Below are positions 20,851 through 32,155 of a DNA stretch of 64,000 nucleotides, piece after piece. The notes under the pieces were generated by a model. The model saw only the letters and a list, made by a program, of their open reading frames with translations, had not been told where the DNA came from and searched no databases. How positions within the stretch are numbered: position 1 is the first letter of the stretch; each line of letters opens with the position of its first letter. Where the stretch lies: contig CM067316.1 of the NCBI GenBank assembly GCA_034231615.1, forward strand, positions 23,707,791 to 23,771,790, read 5' to 3'. A program made the translations under genes and the position numbers. This stretch comes from Meghimatium bilineatum (lineage: Eukaryota; Mollusca; Gastropoda; Stylommatophora; Philomycidae).

Positions 20851-21780
20851 AATGTTTTATTAATTCCATTGAACATTGGATGTCCATACCATATTTCTAG
20901 TAGCTCATGTGCTCAGCATGGGTTTTAATTTATTTTCAGCATGCTTGCACAGCATGCTAGCCTCTTTTATCACACATATTAATGCCAGTGTTCATTGGTG
21001 CCCATATGAAGGAAATCGTTGTTTGATCTTTTGTCCCTGTCGTGGTTCAATATCGATCTCACTATAGATGCCAACAAGATCATCCATGACCTCAAGTAAT
21101 AAACCCCCTTCTTTCTGGCAGAGGAACTACGGATAAGGAGACTGTCGTCAGTAAACAGGAACATGGGTCATTTGATGTTTTTGGATATGTTACTCATTTA
21201 CTCTGTAAATAAATCTCCTGAACAATGGCTGTGTATCAACAATTTACAGTGAGGAAACTGCTCTACAGATGGAACATTTTCTCTTTTGTACCCAAAAGAT
21301 TTCAACCTCTGGCAGATGCGTAATGCTTTGGAAGAAAGCCTCCTACTCAGAGAAGATGTATTATATTGAGAAGTATTTCACACTCTCTGTTGGCCACCAG
21401 GCAACATTTCCTTTAAATATACTTTTGCATGCCCTGATCAGATGGTAGGTTGGCAGATGCAAAACTGCATGTGCAAATCATTCTTGGAGTTGTACTTGAA
21501 TGACTTTTATTTTAGGGCTGGAATTCTGAATTTTGTGTGTGTAGTGTTAAATTCCATGTGCTGCACCTTCTGAAGACATGAGTGGCTTAGAGCAAACATT
21601 GTACCAAAATGAAATGTTTATTTTTCATAGAACATCACTTTAGTTCCTGGAATCCACATAATGTGTTTATTATTTCTAGCTGCACTCACATTTTATTTAA
21701 ACACTTGACTGTAGTTAAGAAAATAAAACTGAAAAGTGGATTCGTACAGATGAACGTAATATTTGTCTATTCGTCTATTA
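20851..21780. other. Intron, nothing recognised
   Basis: No module of the host gene and no recognised repeat; a few short ORFs only. Confidence 0.4.
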
Positions 21781-21785
21781 ATTAA

Positions 21786-22005
21786 GCCCTTTGTTGCTTT
21801 TCAGCGTCAGGAGTAGAAGTTTTCTGAAGATGGCCCACGTGTGTGCTGAGTATATTGTGAAATTTGTAACCTCTTTTATTTTGGTTGTCCATCATTTTCA
21901 TGGTTGGACTCTAGATCTGCCTTCACTGTATCTGTGTAGCATAGCTTGCTGTGGTATGCTGTCTGTATTGTGTAGTCTGTTGATGTGTGCAAACTATTCA
22001 ATTTT
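21786..22005 (-). mobile_element. LINE family H 3' fragment
   Basis: Matches 12033-12260 over about 220 bp (for example GTTGCTTTTCAGCGTCAGG, TGAGTATATTGTGAAATTTG, GCATAGCTTGCTGTGGTATG). Confidence 0.6.
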
Positions 22006-22199
22006 ATTATGAGACATTGTGTTCTTACTGACGGTTTGCTAATCCTGTCTCAGTGTTGTATCAGGAAATTCACATGGTTACACCGACCTGTAACTAACAC
22101 ATACAGAAAAAAACCATGATATTCCATATGAATAATTTTTGCCATACCACTGAAAATTATATTCTGGTGTTAACACAGTAAATTAAATTAAATACATAC

Positions 22200-22326
22200 G
22201 ATTCTTGAAAGCAATGATGAAACTTTTCTTCTCCTCTGTACTGTAGCAAGAGCTAGCATCATAAAAACTAGCTGCATAATGTTGTTCAGCGAAATCGTAA
22301 AAGTTATATACCAGAAAATCTCCAGT
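22200..22326 (-). CDS. Host gene exon 13: end of LolA-like block 2
   Basis: Acceptor TTTTACAG, donor GTATGT. Phase 0 in, one base out. It encodes TGDFLVYNFYDFAEQHYAAS, then FYDASSC, then KKSFIIAF. The paralogous exon 58836-58959 has RVYNFFEFAEDH, FDVTSC and LGFKLTF at the same positions and phases. One conserved Cys in each copy. Confidence 0.9.
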
Positions 22327-22780
22327 CTGTAAAACATAAACAAATTATATGCATTAGTTAGTTCACTAATGTGCTTTCTAAACTTAAATACAAAAATATT
22401 CTATTTGCCATAGTAATTTCAAAGATTAGAACAATTTGTATATTTCCTGTAATAAAGATTTACAATAATTATAATATAATAAAACTTGCAACCTGTTAGG
22501 GTTGTGAGGGTGCAACAATGGAGCCATCATCACAAAAAGCCCCCCCAAACATTTATATCCTTGGTCATACAGCAATACAATTATAATCATATTATTTTCA
22601 CACTGTTTCTTATCACTGTTCCTCCTATGCAAGTGCAAGAGAAGATGAGCAAGGCATTGAAAAAGTCACTTAAGTTTAGTGTTTGTGAGCCTGCAGATGG
22701 TTGAGAAGTCTAATCCAGGTTGAGAAAACCCTGTTGCAGTATGAAAGGAATGAAGGTTTTGAGATAAAGTAAGGCAGTGT
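22327..22780. other. Intron, nothing recognised
   Basis: No supported feature. Confidence 0.4.
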
Positions 22781-23385
22781 AGCTTCTATTGTTTTTGTCT
22801 CTTTCGAATTGCCTTCAGTGTTGCCTTCACTCTTTTCAAAGCTTTTAATACATGTACAGATTTTAGATTACAAAAAGCACACAGGCCATCTCCAGAGAAC
22901 TCTTCAACACCTGACGCCGCAAGGGAAACAGGGGCTAAAGTGTATGGATAGATAGACTGATCTGGCCATGGGTGAGCAAGAACTGTGGGCTTCCCAAGAG
23001 CTTGGGTCAATGTTGTAGTGCTTGAGAGATGTCTTCAAGTAGTCTTTAAATTTTTTTTCTGACCTCCATTTGAACTATTACCTATGCACAGCTCACTGTA
23101 GAAGAGTCTCTTTGAAAGATGCTTGTCTGACATGTGGATAAAGTGACCAGCAAAAACAGTTGAAACCTGATCAACAAGGCATAGATGCTTTCCATCTTAG
23201 ACTTTTTAAGTTTCCCAGTATTAAGGAAGTGATCTTACCATTGCACACCAAGGAGCTTTTTCAGGCAATGAAGGTAAAAGCTTTCTTGCATGCCTACAAA
23301 GACAGTCCAGAAATTTAACTGCATATAGCCTTGAGGGCATAATGGCTGCACAGTATACCTGTTTGGTTTCTATTCTTAGACCATA
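22780..23385 (-). mobile_element. LINE C-terminal remnant, family E
   Basis: Minus-strand pieces: GKHLCLVDQVSTVFAGHFI, SDKHLSKRLFYSELCIGNSS and NGGQKKNLKTT. This is the RLFYGEL / G-RSQGGQ-KR-KDTLK signature of a widespread RTE-like LINE C-terminus. Frameshifted. Confidence 0.7.
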
Positions 23386-23555
23386 TCAGATCTTTATTAT
23401 TACTAACAATTAGCAGTTTCTGAATAATGATTTTTAACTTGCATAAATAACACAACACTTAAAGCCTAATACTAGATTGCTCTTTTTTACCATTGTTTAA
23501 ATTTGTAGACATTATATAAACATGCATTATGTCACACATGGAGTAGACCTATATC
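23386..23555. other. Intron, nothing recognised
   Basis: Short AT-rich spacer. Confidence 0.4.
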
Positions 23556-23559
23556 AAGA

Positions 23560-23835
23560 GATACAATGATTGGGATATCTTATGAGAATGAAACACACCT
23601 AACTACTTGCAAGCATGTATAATAAAACACAATCAGGTTACAGAGCCAGAGGAAAACCAAGCAAAATATTTATAGATAACATCATACAAAGACGTTATTT
23701 TGAACAAACACGGATATAGTGCAAGAGAGGTGACCATCTGGCCTTTGGATAAAAGCTAAAGTGCCTCTCCCTATGCTCATTGGCACATGTGGATCAATCG
23801 CAATATCGTCAACCACGAGCAAATCAATAAACAAT
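23560..23835 (+). mobile_element. LINE 3' fragment, family C
   Basis: Pieces GYRARGKPSKIFIDNIIQR and YFEQTRI, with DNA of the form GTTATTTTGAACAAACACGG shared with 18730-18750. Confidence 0.6.
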
Positions 23836-24170
23836 AGACACATACATTCAATCACATTGCCAGTACAATATGGAGTTGGCTAGTCTCTATTTCAAACCAC
23901 AATCAAATATGAGCTAAGTTTGTGAGGTTCGTTCATTAGTATCTCTACCACCAAAGCAGCTTTAAACCTATTTATCAGTAGAAATTGTTGCTGTATTAAA
24001 ACCTTGCAATCATATGGACTGTGTGGTTAGAAATGGCCAACATAGATGCAATAGCTACCAAATGGTTGCCCAGACTTTCATGTGATTTAATGTCTGCTAC
24101 AAAATAGAGGATCACATACACATATAATATCTTCGTCCAAGTAGCAGGCTTCTTCTTAAAGTAATTCATA
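23836..24170. other. Intron, nothing recognised
   Basis: No supported feature. Confidence 0.4.
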
Positions 24171-24174
24171 CCAC

Positions 24175-24590
24175 TGAGACTTGGAGTCTTCTGTCATACC
24201 ACTGAGAGTTGGAGTCTTCTGTCATACCACTGAGAGTTGGAGTCTTCTGTCATACCAATACCACTGAAACTTGGAGTCTTCTGTCATACCACTACCACTG
24301 AGAGTTGGAGTCTTCTGTCATACCACTGCCACTGAGACTTGAAGTCTTCTGTCATACCACTACCACTGAGACTTGGAGTCTTCAGTCATACCACTGCCAC
24401 TGAGACTTGGAGTCTTCTGTCATACCACTACCACTGAGACTTGGAGTCTTCTGTCATACCACTACCACTGAGACTTGGAGTCTTCTGTCATACCACTGCC
24501 ACTGAGACTTGGAGTCTTCTGTCATACCACTACCACTGAGACTTGGAGTCTTCTGTCATACTACTGCCACTGAGACTTGGAGTCTTCTGG
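24175..24590. repeat. Minisatellite of 28- and 34-bp units
   Basis: Units CATACCACTGAGAGTTGGAG+TCTTCTGT (28 bp) and a 34-bp form with an extra ACTACC or ACTGCC, about 13 copies. The core CACTG-GAG(A/T)(C/G)TTGGAGTCTT also occurs once, unrepeated, at 26496-26515 within repeat S2, a likely source. Confidence 0.9.
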
Positions 24591-24706
24591 GTATGAAAGT
24601 TCCAAAGGACCCACCCACCTCCTCAACTGCACATAGCAAGGAAGAGGTTCATCTCTAATAATTCCTGCGGACCAGAACAAACATTAGTACAAATGATTTA
24701 ACGTAC

Positions 24707-24787
24707 AGATTTATCTTCTATGTTGAGCTGGATGGGCTGATTCTGTGTTGTGGTATCAGCTTGTGGTGAGTTGTAGTCCCAACTATC
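24707..24787 (-). CDS. Host gene exon 12: LolA-like block 2, fifth exon
   Basis: Acceptor TGTGTTGCAG, donor GTACGT. 81 bp, phase 0 at both ends. It encodes DSWDYNSPQADTTTQNQPIQ then LNIEDKS. The paralog 63282-63365 reads GNWSYLPLNG then YPVQLQITDTQ: aromatic W-x-Y followed by P-x-QL-I-D. Confidence 0.88.
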
Positions 24788-25199
24788 CTGCAACACAACA
24801 TAATAAAATCCATTGTTTGTTTTTTTTGCATGGTATGACCATCATCATAGACATTCATAAAATAGCCAATTAATAACATCTAAAATATCTATGCAACAAA
24901 GAGCCACTTAATAATATCTAAAATATCTATGCAGCCGATAGCCAATTAATAACACCTAAATATAAATGCAGCTATTAGCCACTTAAAAATATCTCAAATC
25001 AATATTCCGCCACTCATCATCAGGTGTCGTGCCACCTGGCATAGGAAATCATGGATCTCCACATTCTCTATTTCCAGTATTTTTTATCAGGACCAGTGTT
25101 GACTCTTTGCCATACCAGAATGTCAGATTATCTAATATTTTTTCACATTGTCATAATGTTTCTGTTTTGCCTGTCGCAACTATACAGCCAATAGCTACT
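24788..25199. other. Intron with local triplication
   Basis: About 24855-25000 holds three loose copies of a ~60 bp segment (AGCCAATTAATAAC-type followed by ATCTAAAATATCTATGCA). Related pieces resume at 26085-26290 around the (AT)n run. No gene. Confidence 0.5.
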
Positions 25200-26080
25200 T
25201 AATGATGATGTTCCTCGTTCGCAAGCGAAGATGAACATGGCATGAAAAACAATAAATTTCATGAACAAGAAGAAAAGAAACAAAACATTTTTGATTGTCT
25301 AATTTGGTTTTTGTGATCATAGGTGCCAGATGAGTCCCGTGCCAGGAAAGCTCTATTGCAGCGCATGCAGGAGTGCAGAGGGTTTGGGGAAGGAGAGTTT
25401 TCGGATTTGTCTTTCCACTTCCGTCACTTGTAAATTGCCCGCAGTGTTTTTCCTTTTTTTAAATTTAGTGATGTCAGCAGTGATCTGGATGTGCAAAGCT
25501 TAGCAATCAAGGGCTGTCATCTCGCAGGAGCTAGGATCAATGCTGTAGTGCTTGAGAGAGTTTTTTAGGTGATACTTGAAGAGCTTTCCCTGTCCTCCGC
25601 TTGAACATTTACCATCATACAGCTCCCTATAGAATAATCTCTTTGGAAGGCAGTTGTCTGGCAAACAGACAAATATTTGTCTGTTTGGCCAGAAGAGTTG
25701 GCAACTAGTAAGCAGGGCATGGATGCTTTGCATACAGGACTTTTGAAGGATTTCCGTGACTGGTACTCGATCCTGTCAACGTACTCCCATGAGGTTTCTT
25801 AGGCACTGTAGGTGGAAAGAGTTAAGCCGTCGAGCATGTCTCGCATAGACAGTCCAGAATGACACAGTATAAAGCAGTGTTGGTAGAATCACTGCATGGT
25901 ACATGTCCAACTTAGTTGTCAAACGGAAACCACGTCTGATCCAGACAATGGCATGAAAGCTCCCAAATGTGTACTGGCACGAGCAATAAGCTGAGCAACA
26001 TCCTCGTCAATTGTCACAGTATGCGATAGGGTGCTGCTGAGATATACAAACGTATTGGCAGTATTTAGTTTTTGTCCCTT
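25200..26080 (-). mobile_element. LINE C-terminal remnant, family E
   Basis: In minus order: TVTIDEDVAQLIARASTHLG, FILCHSGLSMRDMLDGLTLS, WEYVDRIEYQSRKSFKSPV, LPKRLFYRELYDGKCSSGGQ, KLFKYHLKNSLKHYSIDPSS. Domain order is that of ORF2 from the end of the RT to the C-terminus. The 3' UTR (25204-25340) recurs at 52535-52705. Multiple frameshifts. Confidence 0.8.
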
Positions 26081-26134
26081 TAGCTACTTAATAACAACTA
26101 AAATATATATTAAGATAAAATCCACTTAAAAACA

Positions 26135-26136
<2 letters not shown>

Positions 26137-26222
<86 letters not shown>
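26137..26222. repeat. (AT)n microsatellite, about 43 repeats
   Basis: Uninterrupted AT dinucleotide run. Confidence 0.95.
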
Positions 26223-26225
<3 letters not shown>

Positions 26226-26439
26226 GGCAATATCCACTTAAAAATATATATTATATGCAGCCAATAGCCACATAAAAACATCTAAAGTCTATATGCAAGT
26301 CAACATAGTAGCCATCTATGACATACATTAGTATCATTAAAAGACATTACATACATGTCTATAAAATAAACCTGTGCCCAAGTAGATGACATGCAGATGT
26401 AGTGAAATTTTCTCTTTTGGAAGTCCCACTTCCCGTCAT

Positions 26440-26660
26440 CTATACAATTATGTTCTTACCCCCTCTGAGTAGGAGACTTTTAATCAAGCATTGCACTGCT
26501 GAGAGTTGGAGTCTTTGTGTATAAATAAAGCTCTAGAGAGCTACCCACTTTCAAATTGCACAAAAGACTTTGCCCAATTGCACACAAGTGCAAGAGCTTT
26601 TTTGCTTATAATTTCTGGGGATTCAAATGGACAAATAAACAATAGACATAACAACTGTGT
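26440..26660 (-). repeat. S2 repeat fragment
   Basis: Shares CCCCCTCTGAGTAG with 40705-40720. Contains GAGAGTTGGAGTCTTTGTGT, the probable parent of the 24175-24590 minisatellite. Orientation is uncertain. Confidence 0.45.
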
Positions 26661-26779
26661 GTTCAACAAGGAAAGTGACTTTCATATAATCTAAGACAAA
26701 ACTATTCAGGTGTAGTCATCTGCCAACATTTTTTAGCTGCAGTGATTTTTAGACAATATAAATATGTTCAGTAGTTTGC

Positions 26780-26885
26780 CATTGCTTTCTGAACAGTCTG
26801 GATGCACAATTGTCTGTGCCAAGATTCAAACCCAGTACTTTGACCACCCTAGCACTCTGTACCACAGAGCCGGATAGACTTTCAT
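26780..26885 (-). repeat. tRNA-derived SINE head
   Basis: The reverse complement contains CTGTGGTACAGAGTGCTAGG (A-box region) and GGGTTTGAATCTTGG (B box) about 30 bases apart. Not a tRNA gene. Confidence 0.55.
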
Positions 26886-26959
26886 TCTAAGACCATATAT
26901 ATAAATATGCAAACAATAGAATGCATATTGAAAAACTTGACAAAGAGTGACAAGTTTTA

Positions 26960-27015
26960 CTAATCACTAGTGGGTCAAAGGGCATGAGCCTATGGACCGC
27001 TGAACCAACCAATTA
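26960..27015 (+). repeat. S3 repeat fragment
   Basis: GGTCAAAGGGCATGAGCCTA then TGGACCGCTGAACCAACCAA, shared with 58462-58512. Confidence 0.55.
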
Positions 27016-27255
27016 TCACTAGTAATAACATGATAACATACAAAAATCAACATTTTGATCAGAATGTATTAATCAACTGTCTGCATTCACATCATAATGG
27101 TTGTAATCAGTGATTAGCAAAACTTCACCTTTTCTCAAGTTTTGTCTATCGGATTATAGTTTTGCTGCAGTTATTATCCATTATCGATACTTGAACGACA
27201 CATTTTAAAATTAAAAACACAAAAATATTGACAAAATAACATGAATGGAACAAAC

Positions 27256-27369
27256 CGCTTGAAAATAATATTTGAACACAGTGGCTTCAGTGCTCATATT
27301 GTAATATTCAAGATCAAAGTCATTTCTCCTGGACTCATAAACATCACACAGAATGCCTCGAGCTGTGCC
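27256..27369 (-). CDS. Host gene exon 11: LolA-like block 2, fourth exon
   Basis: Acceptor ATACCTCTCACAG; donor GCG then GTTTGT, weaker than average. 114 bp, phase 0 at both ends. It encodes GTARGILCDVYESRRNDF then TEATVFKYYFQA. The RGI-CDVYES motif followed by a VxxYYF strand is, from memory, characteristic of the metazoan LolA-like domain; not checked. Confidence 0.85.
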
Positions 27370-28255
27370 CTGTGAGAGGTATGATAAATCCAAGCATATG
27401 GTGGAAATATATTGTATATAGGCTCTAGTGAAATACATTAATTTGACAGTACTAATCTATTTTTAAAAACTAAAATAAACATTCTGCAAATGTACACACA
27501 CATTCACATAAACTTATACAAATTATGTTTTAAATGTTGTACATTAAAGGGCAATAGTTCAGGGTTAAAACTTTTGATTATTTTTATTTTAGATAATGTG
27601 CTTAAAACAGATGAAATTAAACAAACATAATTGCTATAATTTTAAAAAGATATAAACTATTACGGCAGAATCCCTCTATAAAAATCCTTTTATAAAAAAT
27701 TTCCTTATTTAACACTATTCTGAAGTTTCGTATAAAATTCGTACTGGCCATTATCTGCCTTGTCAAGGCCATACATCAACTAATTTCTTCTATTTTGTTG
27801 AGAGATTACATTTTTTATATTAAAAAAATTTGTATTAATGACAATTACTAAATAAAATTGAACTAAATCACAACTTTATACAAAACTTACGACAAAATGT
27901 CAGATAACACGAAGATTGTTTGGGGACCAAATGCCATTTTGGTTATGATTGGGCGTGATTTTTCTACACTCCACTTCTATAACCTTTTACACGGTTATGG
28001 CTCTTATTATTATTATTACTATTCACAATCCCAAATTAGTTTTATTCTTTATACTGTATATAGCTCATTTCTGTTACTACATAAATATGTCTTCAGTCCA
28101 GACCAAGTATTTATGAGGGAAATTGACTGTATTAGGGAGCATGATAGGTCAGTGTTTACTGAAATGGTTTCCTAGCTAGATGGTCCATGGCATGTAAATT
28201 AACTTTCTGTACATACAATAGTTTATAACTGTTATTCTTATATATATTCTTTGTA
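27370..28255. other. Intron, AT-rich, nothing recognised
   Basis: Includes an imperfect ATT repeat at about 28003-28020. No supported gene. Confidence 0.5.
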
Positions 28256-28259
28256 TTTT

Positions 28260-28700
28260 CTATGGTGAGTCTGCGCAGACTCAGATGGCTGGAACACATT
28301 AAGAGGATGAAAGATGACAAAATGACATCATTTATGGAGAATTAGTCTGGGAAATGATTACAGGATTGACTTCTACTTCGGTGCAAAAATGTGTGCAAAC
28401 AGGATATGCATGATAAAGGCATTGATAAGGAATGATTGGAACAGGATGTCATAGATTATGTTGATGAAGGGGAAAGTTCAGGAATGGTATAAAGGCAAAG
28501 GAGACAGTTATAGCAGATAGTTCAACGGCTGTAAGTCAAAGAAGACTCACAACAGCACATGATTGTACAAGTGGGCCTATAATTCTCTGTACATACTGTG
28601 GAAGCTACTTTGTGGCTCAGAATTGTCTTGTGAATCACATCCATCATTATCATGGATCAAAGATTATATTTTTTATAGCAAAACAATACAACTATCTTCT
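28260..28700 (+). mobile_element. LINE 3' fragment with zinc-finger-like C-terminus, family F
   Basis: Plus translation begins SLRRLRWLEHIKRMKDDKM, the LRWLGH-RM motif of an animal LINE ORF2, then LLLRCKNVCKQDM. It ends in another frame with LCTYCGSYFVAQNCLVNHIH, a C2H2-like C-x2-C ... H-x3-H. Such a terminal finger is known for this LINE group. Frames are broken between these pieces. Confidence 0.65.
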
Positions 28701-28783
28701 GGTAAGACAGAAAGATACCAGAGAGTTATTCTTCGCAAAGTTTGTATTCATTATTTTATGTTTTGTAGTACACTATAACCCAC

Positions 28784-28959
28784 CTGTCCAACATAAATGT
28801 ATGTATCATCCAAAAAAAAGAGCGCCTGTGCAGATTTCATTGACACAACAAGGGCACCATTTCTTGTTGTTGTTCCAGCAGTGACATCAAACACCTCAGA
28901 GCTAGCTATTGGGGCTTCTGTACATTCCTGAGTAACTTGGTTTATTTGGTAAGCTACAC
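28784..28959 (-). CDS. Host gene exon 10: LolA-like block 2, third exon
   Basis: Acceptor TACTTTAAACAG, donor GTGGGT. It enters with two bases (G+GT = Gly) and exits at phase 0. It encodes VAYQINQVTQECTEAPIASS, then VFDVTAG, ALVVSMKSAQALFFLDDTY and IYVGQ. One Cys (QEC), which could pair with the CDV cysteine of the next exon. Confidence 0.88.
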
Positions 28960-29049
28960 CTGTTTAAAGTAAGATGGGAATGAAAATGTTGTTGTCATGT
29001 TCAGGGAAACCATATTTAAAACAGGAACTTTTTTGATGCATTCATTTTC

Positions 29050-29200
29050 TATTTCTCACCAGATCTCTTCTGTAACAGGGCAATGGTCATACTAGATTTC
29101 CAGTGGGGTACAGTCCAGAGAATGGACATGCATTGTGTCATGAATTTATTTGTGCCAGTAAAAACATATCTGACTTCAGTGGAAAACTGGGACTAATTTG
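29050..29200 (-). repeat. S1 SINE fragment
   Basis: S1 matches: CACCAGATCTCTTCTGTAAC, AGATTTCCAGTGGGGTACAG, TCCAGAGAATGGACATGCAT, TTGTGCCAGTAAAAACATAT. About 90 bp upstream of exon 28784-28959 in transcript direction. Confidence 0.6.
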
Positions 29201-30305
29201 TCATACCTCTCACCATTTTTTGACACCCTCATCCCTTAAATTCAACCTTGAGTCATAATCTGAATGTTAAACAATGCAAATATTTTACCTTTATTTGACT
29301 CATCACATATTTGAGAACCATTATATATATCAATTTGGCACAATTCAACCCTTTGGGATCAATGCTCGTCAGTCGTATGGATGATATCCTTTTGTTCTGT
29401 CATTTCTGTGTCTTGTTTTATCAATATGTGGGTGTGTTTTATCTCTTTTCTATTCATTTTCTTTCACCTATGACTTTCTAGTTTGTACTCTTTCAAGTTA
29501 TAGGCCTATCTATATTTAGCTCTACCATGTGAACATTATTAGTGCTGTACTTACTCATCATATTTTGTTATGATTATATTCTTGATTAAAGTATTTTGGT
29601 TAAAATGTTGATTTGTGTGTGTTATTATACGTGTTTTCAGTAATTAGCAAAACTTCTTTACCCTGTTTCAAGTTTCGCCTTTTTACAATCATCTTTAGCT
29701 TTGCAGCTTTCCTGAAGTTGTAGGACCATCAGGTCTAGCTGATAACATTAATGAAATCAACATGTTTTTTTTTTTCACAGATAATAATATGCACATGTTA
29801 GTTTGGTTATGAAATGAAATCAGAAACAGAATATGTCTAGTCATATATCCTGCATTAAATATATTGAACAAGAATAGGTGATTCACTTATGATATATCAC
29901 TTTGTGGTTTTTTTTTCATTTTTTATCTACACATTTGTTCAAGCTACACATCTACACAAGCTGCATTGTATAACTGGACTAGCTCCTGATTGCAGGTCAC
30001 AGTGTTAATATTCTGTGTAGCAATTGCAGGTGGGCCTTCATTCTCAAGGTGGCCAAAAGAAGCACTACAAGGACTCATTAAAGACCCCACTAAAAGTCTT
30101 TGAAATAAGCCAAGATTCAAGGGAAGACACTGCACGAATAAGAGCTACATGTCATTCTACAGTAAAAAAAAGGTACAGTATCATGTGAAAAGAGGAAAAA
30201 TGCAGCAGCTCAACAACAGAGAGTAGCAAGAAAGTCACAGGTAGATCAATAACCAGCAACAGTGGTCATTTCAAGCCTGAACTGTCCAAGGACATATGCA
30301 GCCAG
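29201..30305. other. Intron, nothing recognised
   Basis: AT-rich; (T)n run at 29766-29777; a 63-codon minus ORF at 29944-30135 is unsupported. A short stretch near 29950-29990 (CAAGCTGCATTGTATAACTG, CTCCTGATTGCA) recurs at 33722-33762. Confidence 0.45.
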
Positions 30306-30309
30306 CATA

Positions 30310-31680
30310 CAGCTTATTAATTGATTCTTGATTAGGAGCAAGCATTACAACACTGGGGGCATTCCCATATATGCTCTGCTTGTCATTCCGTCAGCCATCT
30401 AAAAGTGTATAAGCTCAGTGTCCCAGTTAGATGCTAAGTATGCATTCTTCTGATCTTTCCGGAGAGGGAGCACTTTCTCCCATTGCCTCTAGTCCCTCCC
30501 ATTTCTACAAATCTCTGAATATGTACACTGCCTCATTCGACTTCCTCCTTGCCTTCTCATAGGGTATCCATGCTGCTCTAATAAATTCAATCCTGCCTCT
30601 TCTTATCTCGTTGCCGTTCACAAAGGCTTTATCAGCCAACACATCGGCTCTTTCATTTCCCCTGACCCCAGAATGACCTGGACAGTAGATCCATGTAATA
30701 CTCTGCGCGTTGTTGAAAAGAGTGACCCATTCAGTTCTTATCATACACTTTTCTATCTTTGAGCAGCATACTTTGAGAGTCCGATAGAATCACTGAGTCT
30801 GTTGGTGGTTACATCGCCAGCGAAGTGAGAGCTGCTGTCACCGCTTCTACTTCCATTCTCATACTCGATGTTGTAGTGGAGTACACAGCTGCTTTCTCAG
30901 ATAATTTCTTGTCATTTTGGTAAGCCACAAAACCCCAACCACACCTGTTTGTTTCTTGTGTTACCAAGCCGTCTGAGTAAATTATTGTAAAGCTATCGTG
31001 TGGCTATTCTTGGATCATTCCCTCTGTTCTGTTGGCAGCCCAGTCGCAGCACTCTCTTTCCATCTATATCACAACTGTTGTCAATAACTTTCTATCATTG
31101 CCAAATGTCACCCATTTACAGCCTCTTCCCACTTCCTCCAGCTCACAAACTCTAAGTAGGGTATCTTCTGCTTCTGCCATCCAGGACCTTCCTCTCCTGA
31201 TATGCCTTCTTTTTGTGTTGTCTAGAGATTGGTGTAAGAGGTGATGATCATTACTGGCGACGCTGAAGTATTCTTTAACCTGAGCTATTTTATGTCTTGA
31301 TTTGATGCTCGATGGGTGTATCTCTTGTGCATTCTAGGACAGCTCTCATGGCCTCATTCTGAACTCTCTCCAGTCTATCCACTTGTGTTTGCCACAGTGT
31401 AAGCAAACCTAAACCATAGTCTAACACAGATAATACCACTGCCTGCATAATCTTAAAATAGGTTAGTTGCGGCATCTCTGCACATGCCATGATTTGACTG
31501 CATTGACACTCTTCATAGCTTTCTGAGTGACATTGTCCACATGTTTCGCGGAAGATAGACTTCTATCAAAAGTGATGCCTAGATATTTCATAGTCTGCTG
31601 CCTGTCAATGTTGATGCCCATGCAATGTGGCTGCTGGTACTGTATCTGTGACCATGTTGTTGTTCAGTTAGAACTAAACG
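30310..31680 (-). mobile_element. RNase H-bearing LINE remnant, family D
   Basis: Minus order: reverse transcriptase C-terminus at 31490-31290 (YFKIMQAVVLSVLDYGLGLL, then RVQNEAMRAVLECTRDTP), then RNase H at 30744-30505 (WIYCPGHSGVRGNERADVLA, with HSGVRGNERAD as the H/D catalytic motif), then a 3' region matching 5150-5310. Frameshifts separate the pieces. Layout is that of I/jockey-type LINEs with an RNase H domain. Confidence 0.8.
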
Positions 31681-31854
31681 ATCTTTACTTTGATGGCTAA
31701 TACAGCTTATTAGCCATCTACAAACTCATAGTCAATGATTTAACTCTAGCTGAATTTTATACAGTGGATGTAACAGATGGTTATCATCACTTGTGATTGA
31801 TGAACAACATTCTTTGCTCCTCTTTCACGTTCAAGAAACACAAGAACAATATAC

Positions 31855-32036
31855 CATTAACTAAACTATGCCGAAGACGGATGTGTCAGGCCATTGGTGC
31901 AAATAAAACTGCGACACGCATTTACATTTTCTGGACTACATCCTGCTGGAAATCTAGTTGGAGCATTGTCCTGCTACAAGAGAGATCCAGTGGGAGTTTG
32001 AGAATGAACGCTGAAGAAGAAGAACATTAACTAAAC
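31855..32036 (+). mobile_element. S1 SINE, 5'-truncated, 12-bp target duplications, 20 bp from a host 5' splice site
   Basis: Body 31867-32024. Target CATTAACTAAAC at 31855-31866 and 32025-32036. Sense plus: TGTGTCAGGCCATTGGTGCA, TTTTCTGGACTACATCCTGC, GAGAATGAACGC, then (GAA)n. Antisense to the host gene. Confidence 0.85.
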
Positions 32037-32055
32037 CACTTGTTCACAAACTCAC

Positions 32056-32155
32056 CTAAATTAAAATCATGGATGTGAGTCGTATACACTGGTGTGTCAC
32101 TGGTAGTATCTCTATTGTCATACCTCACTAGACTCATATCCTGATCAAACCACAC
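32056..32155 (-). CDS. Host gene exon 9: LolA-like block 2, second exon
   Basis: Acceptor TTCTCACTCAG, donor GTGAGT. Phase 0 in, one base out. It encodes VWFDQDMSLVRYDNRDTTSD then YTTHIHDFNL. With the previous exon it forms the L-RxE-(~15)-V-x-FD--L-VRYD beta-meander expected of a LolA-like fold. Confidence 0.88.

Noticed and set aside
24175-24590. CRISPR-like repeat/spacer pattern
   Set aside because: Units are fully tandem, with only a 6-bp length variant.
26800-26880. tRNA gene on the minus strand
   Set aside because: Same reasoning: boxes without a foldable cloverleaf.
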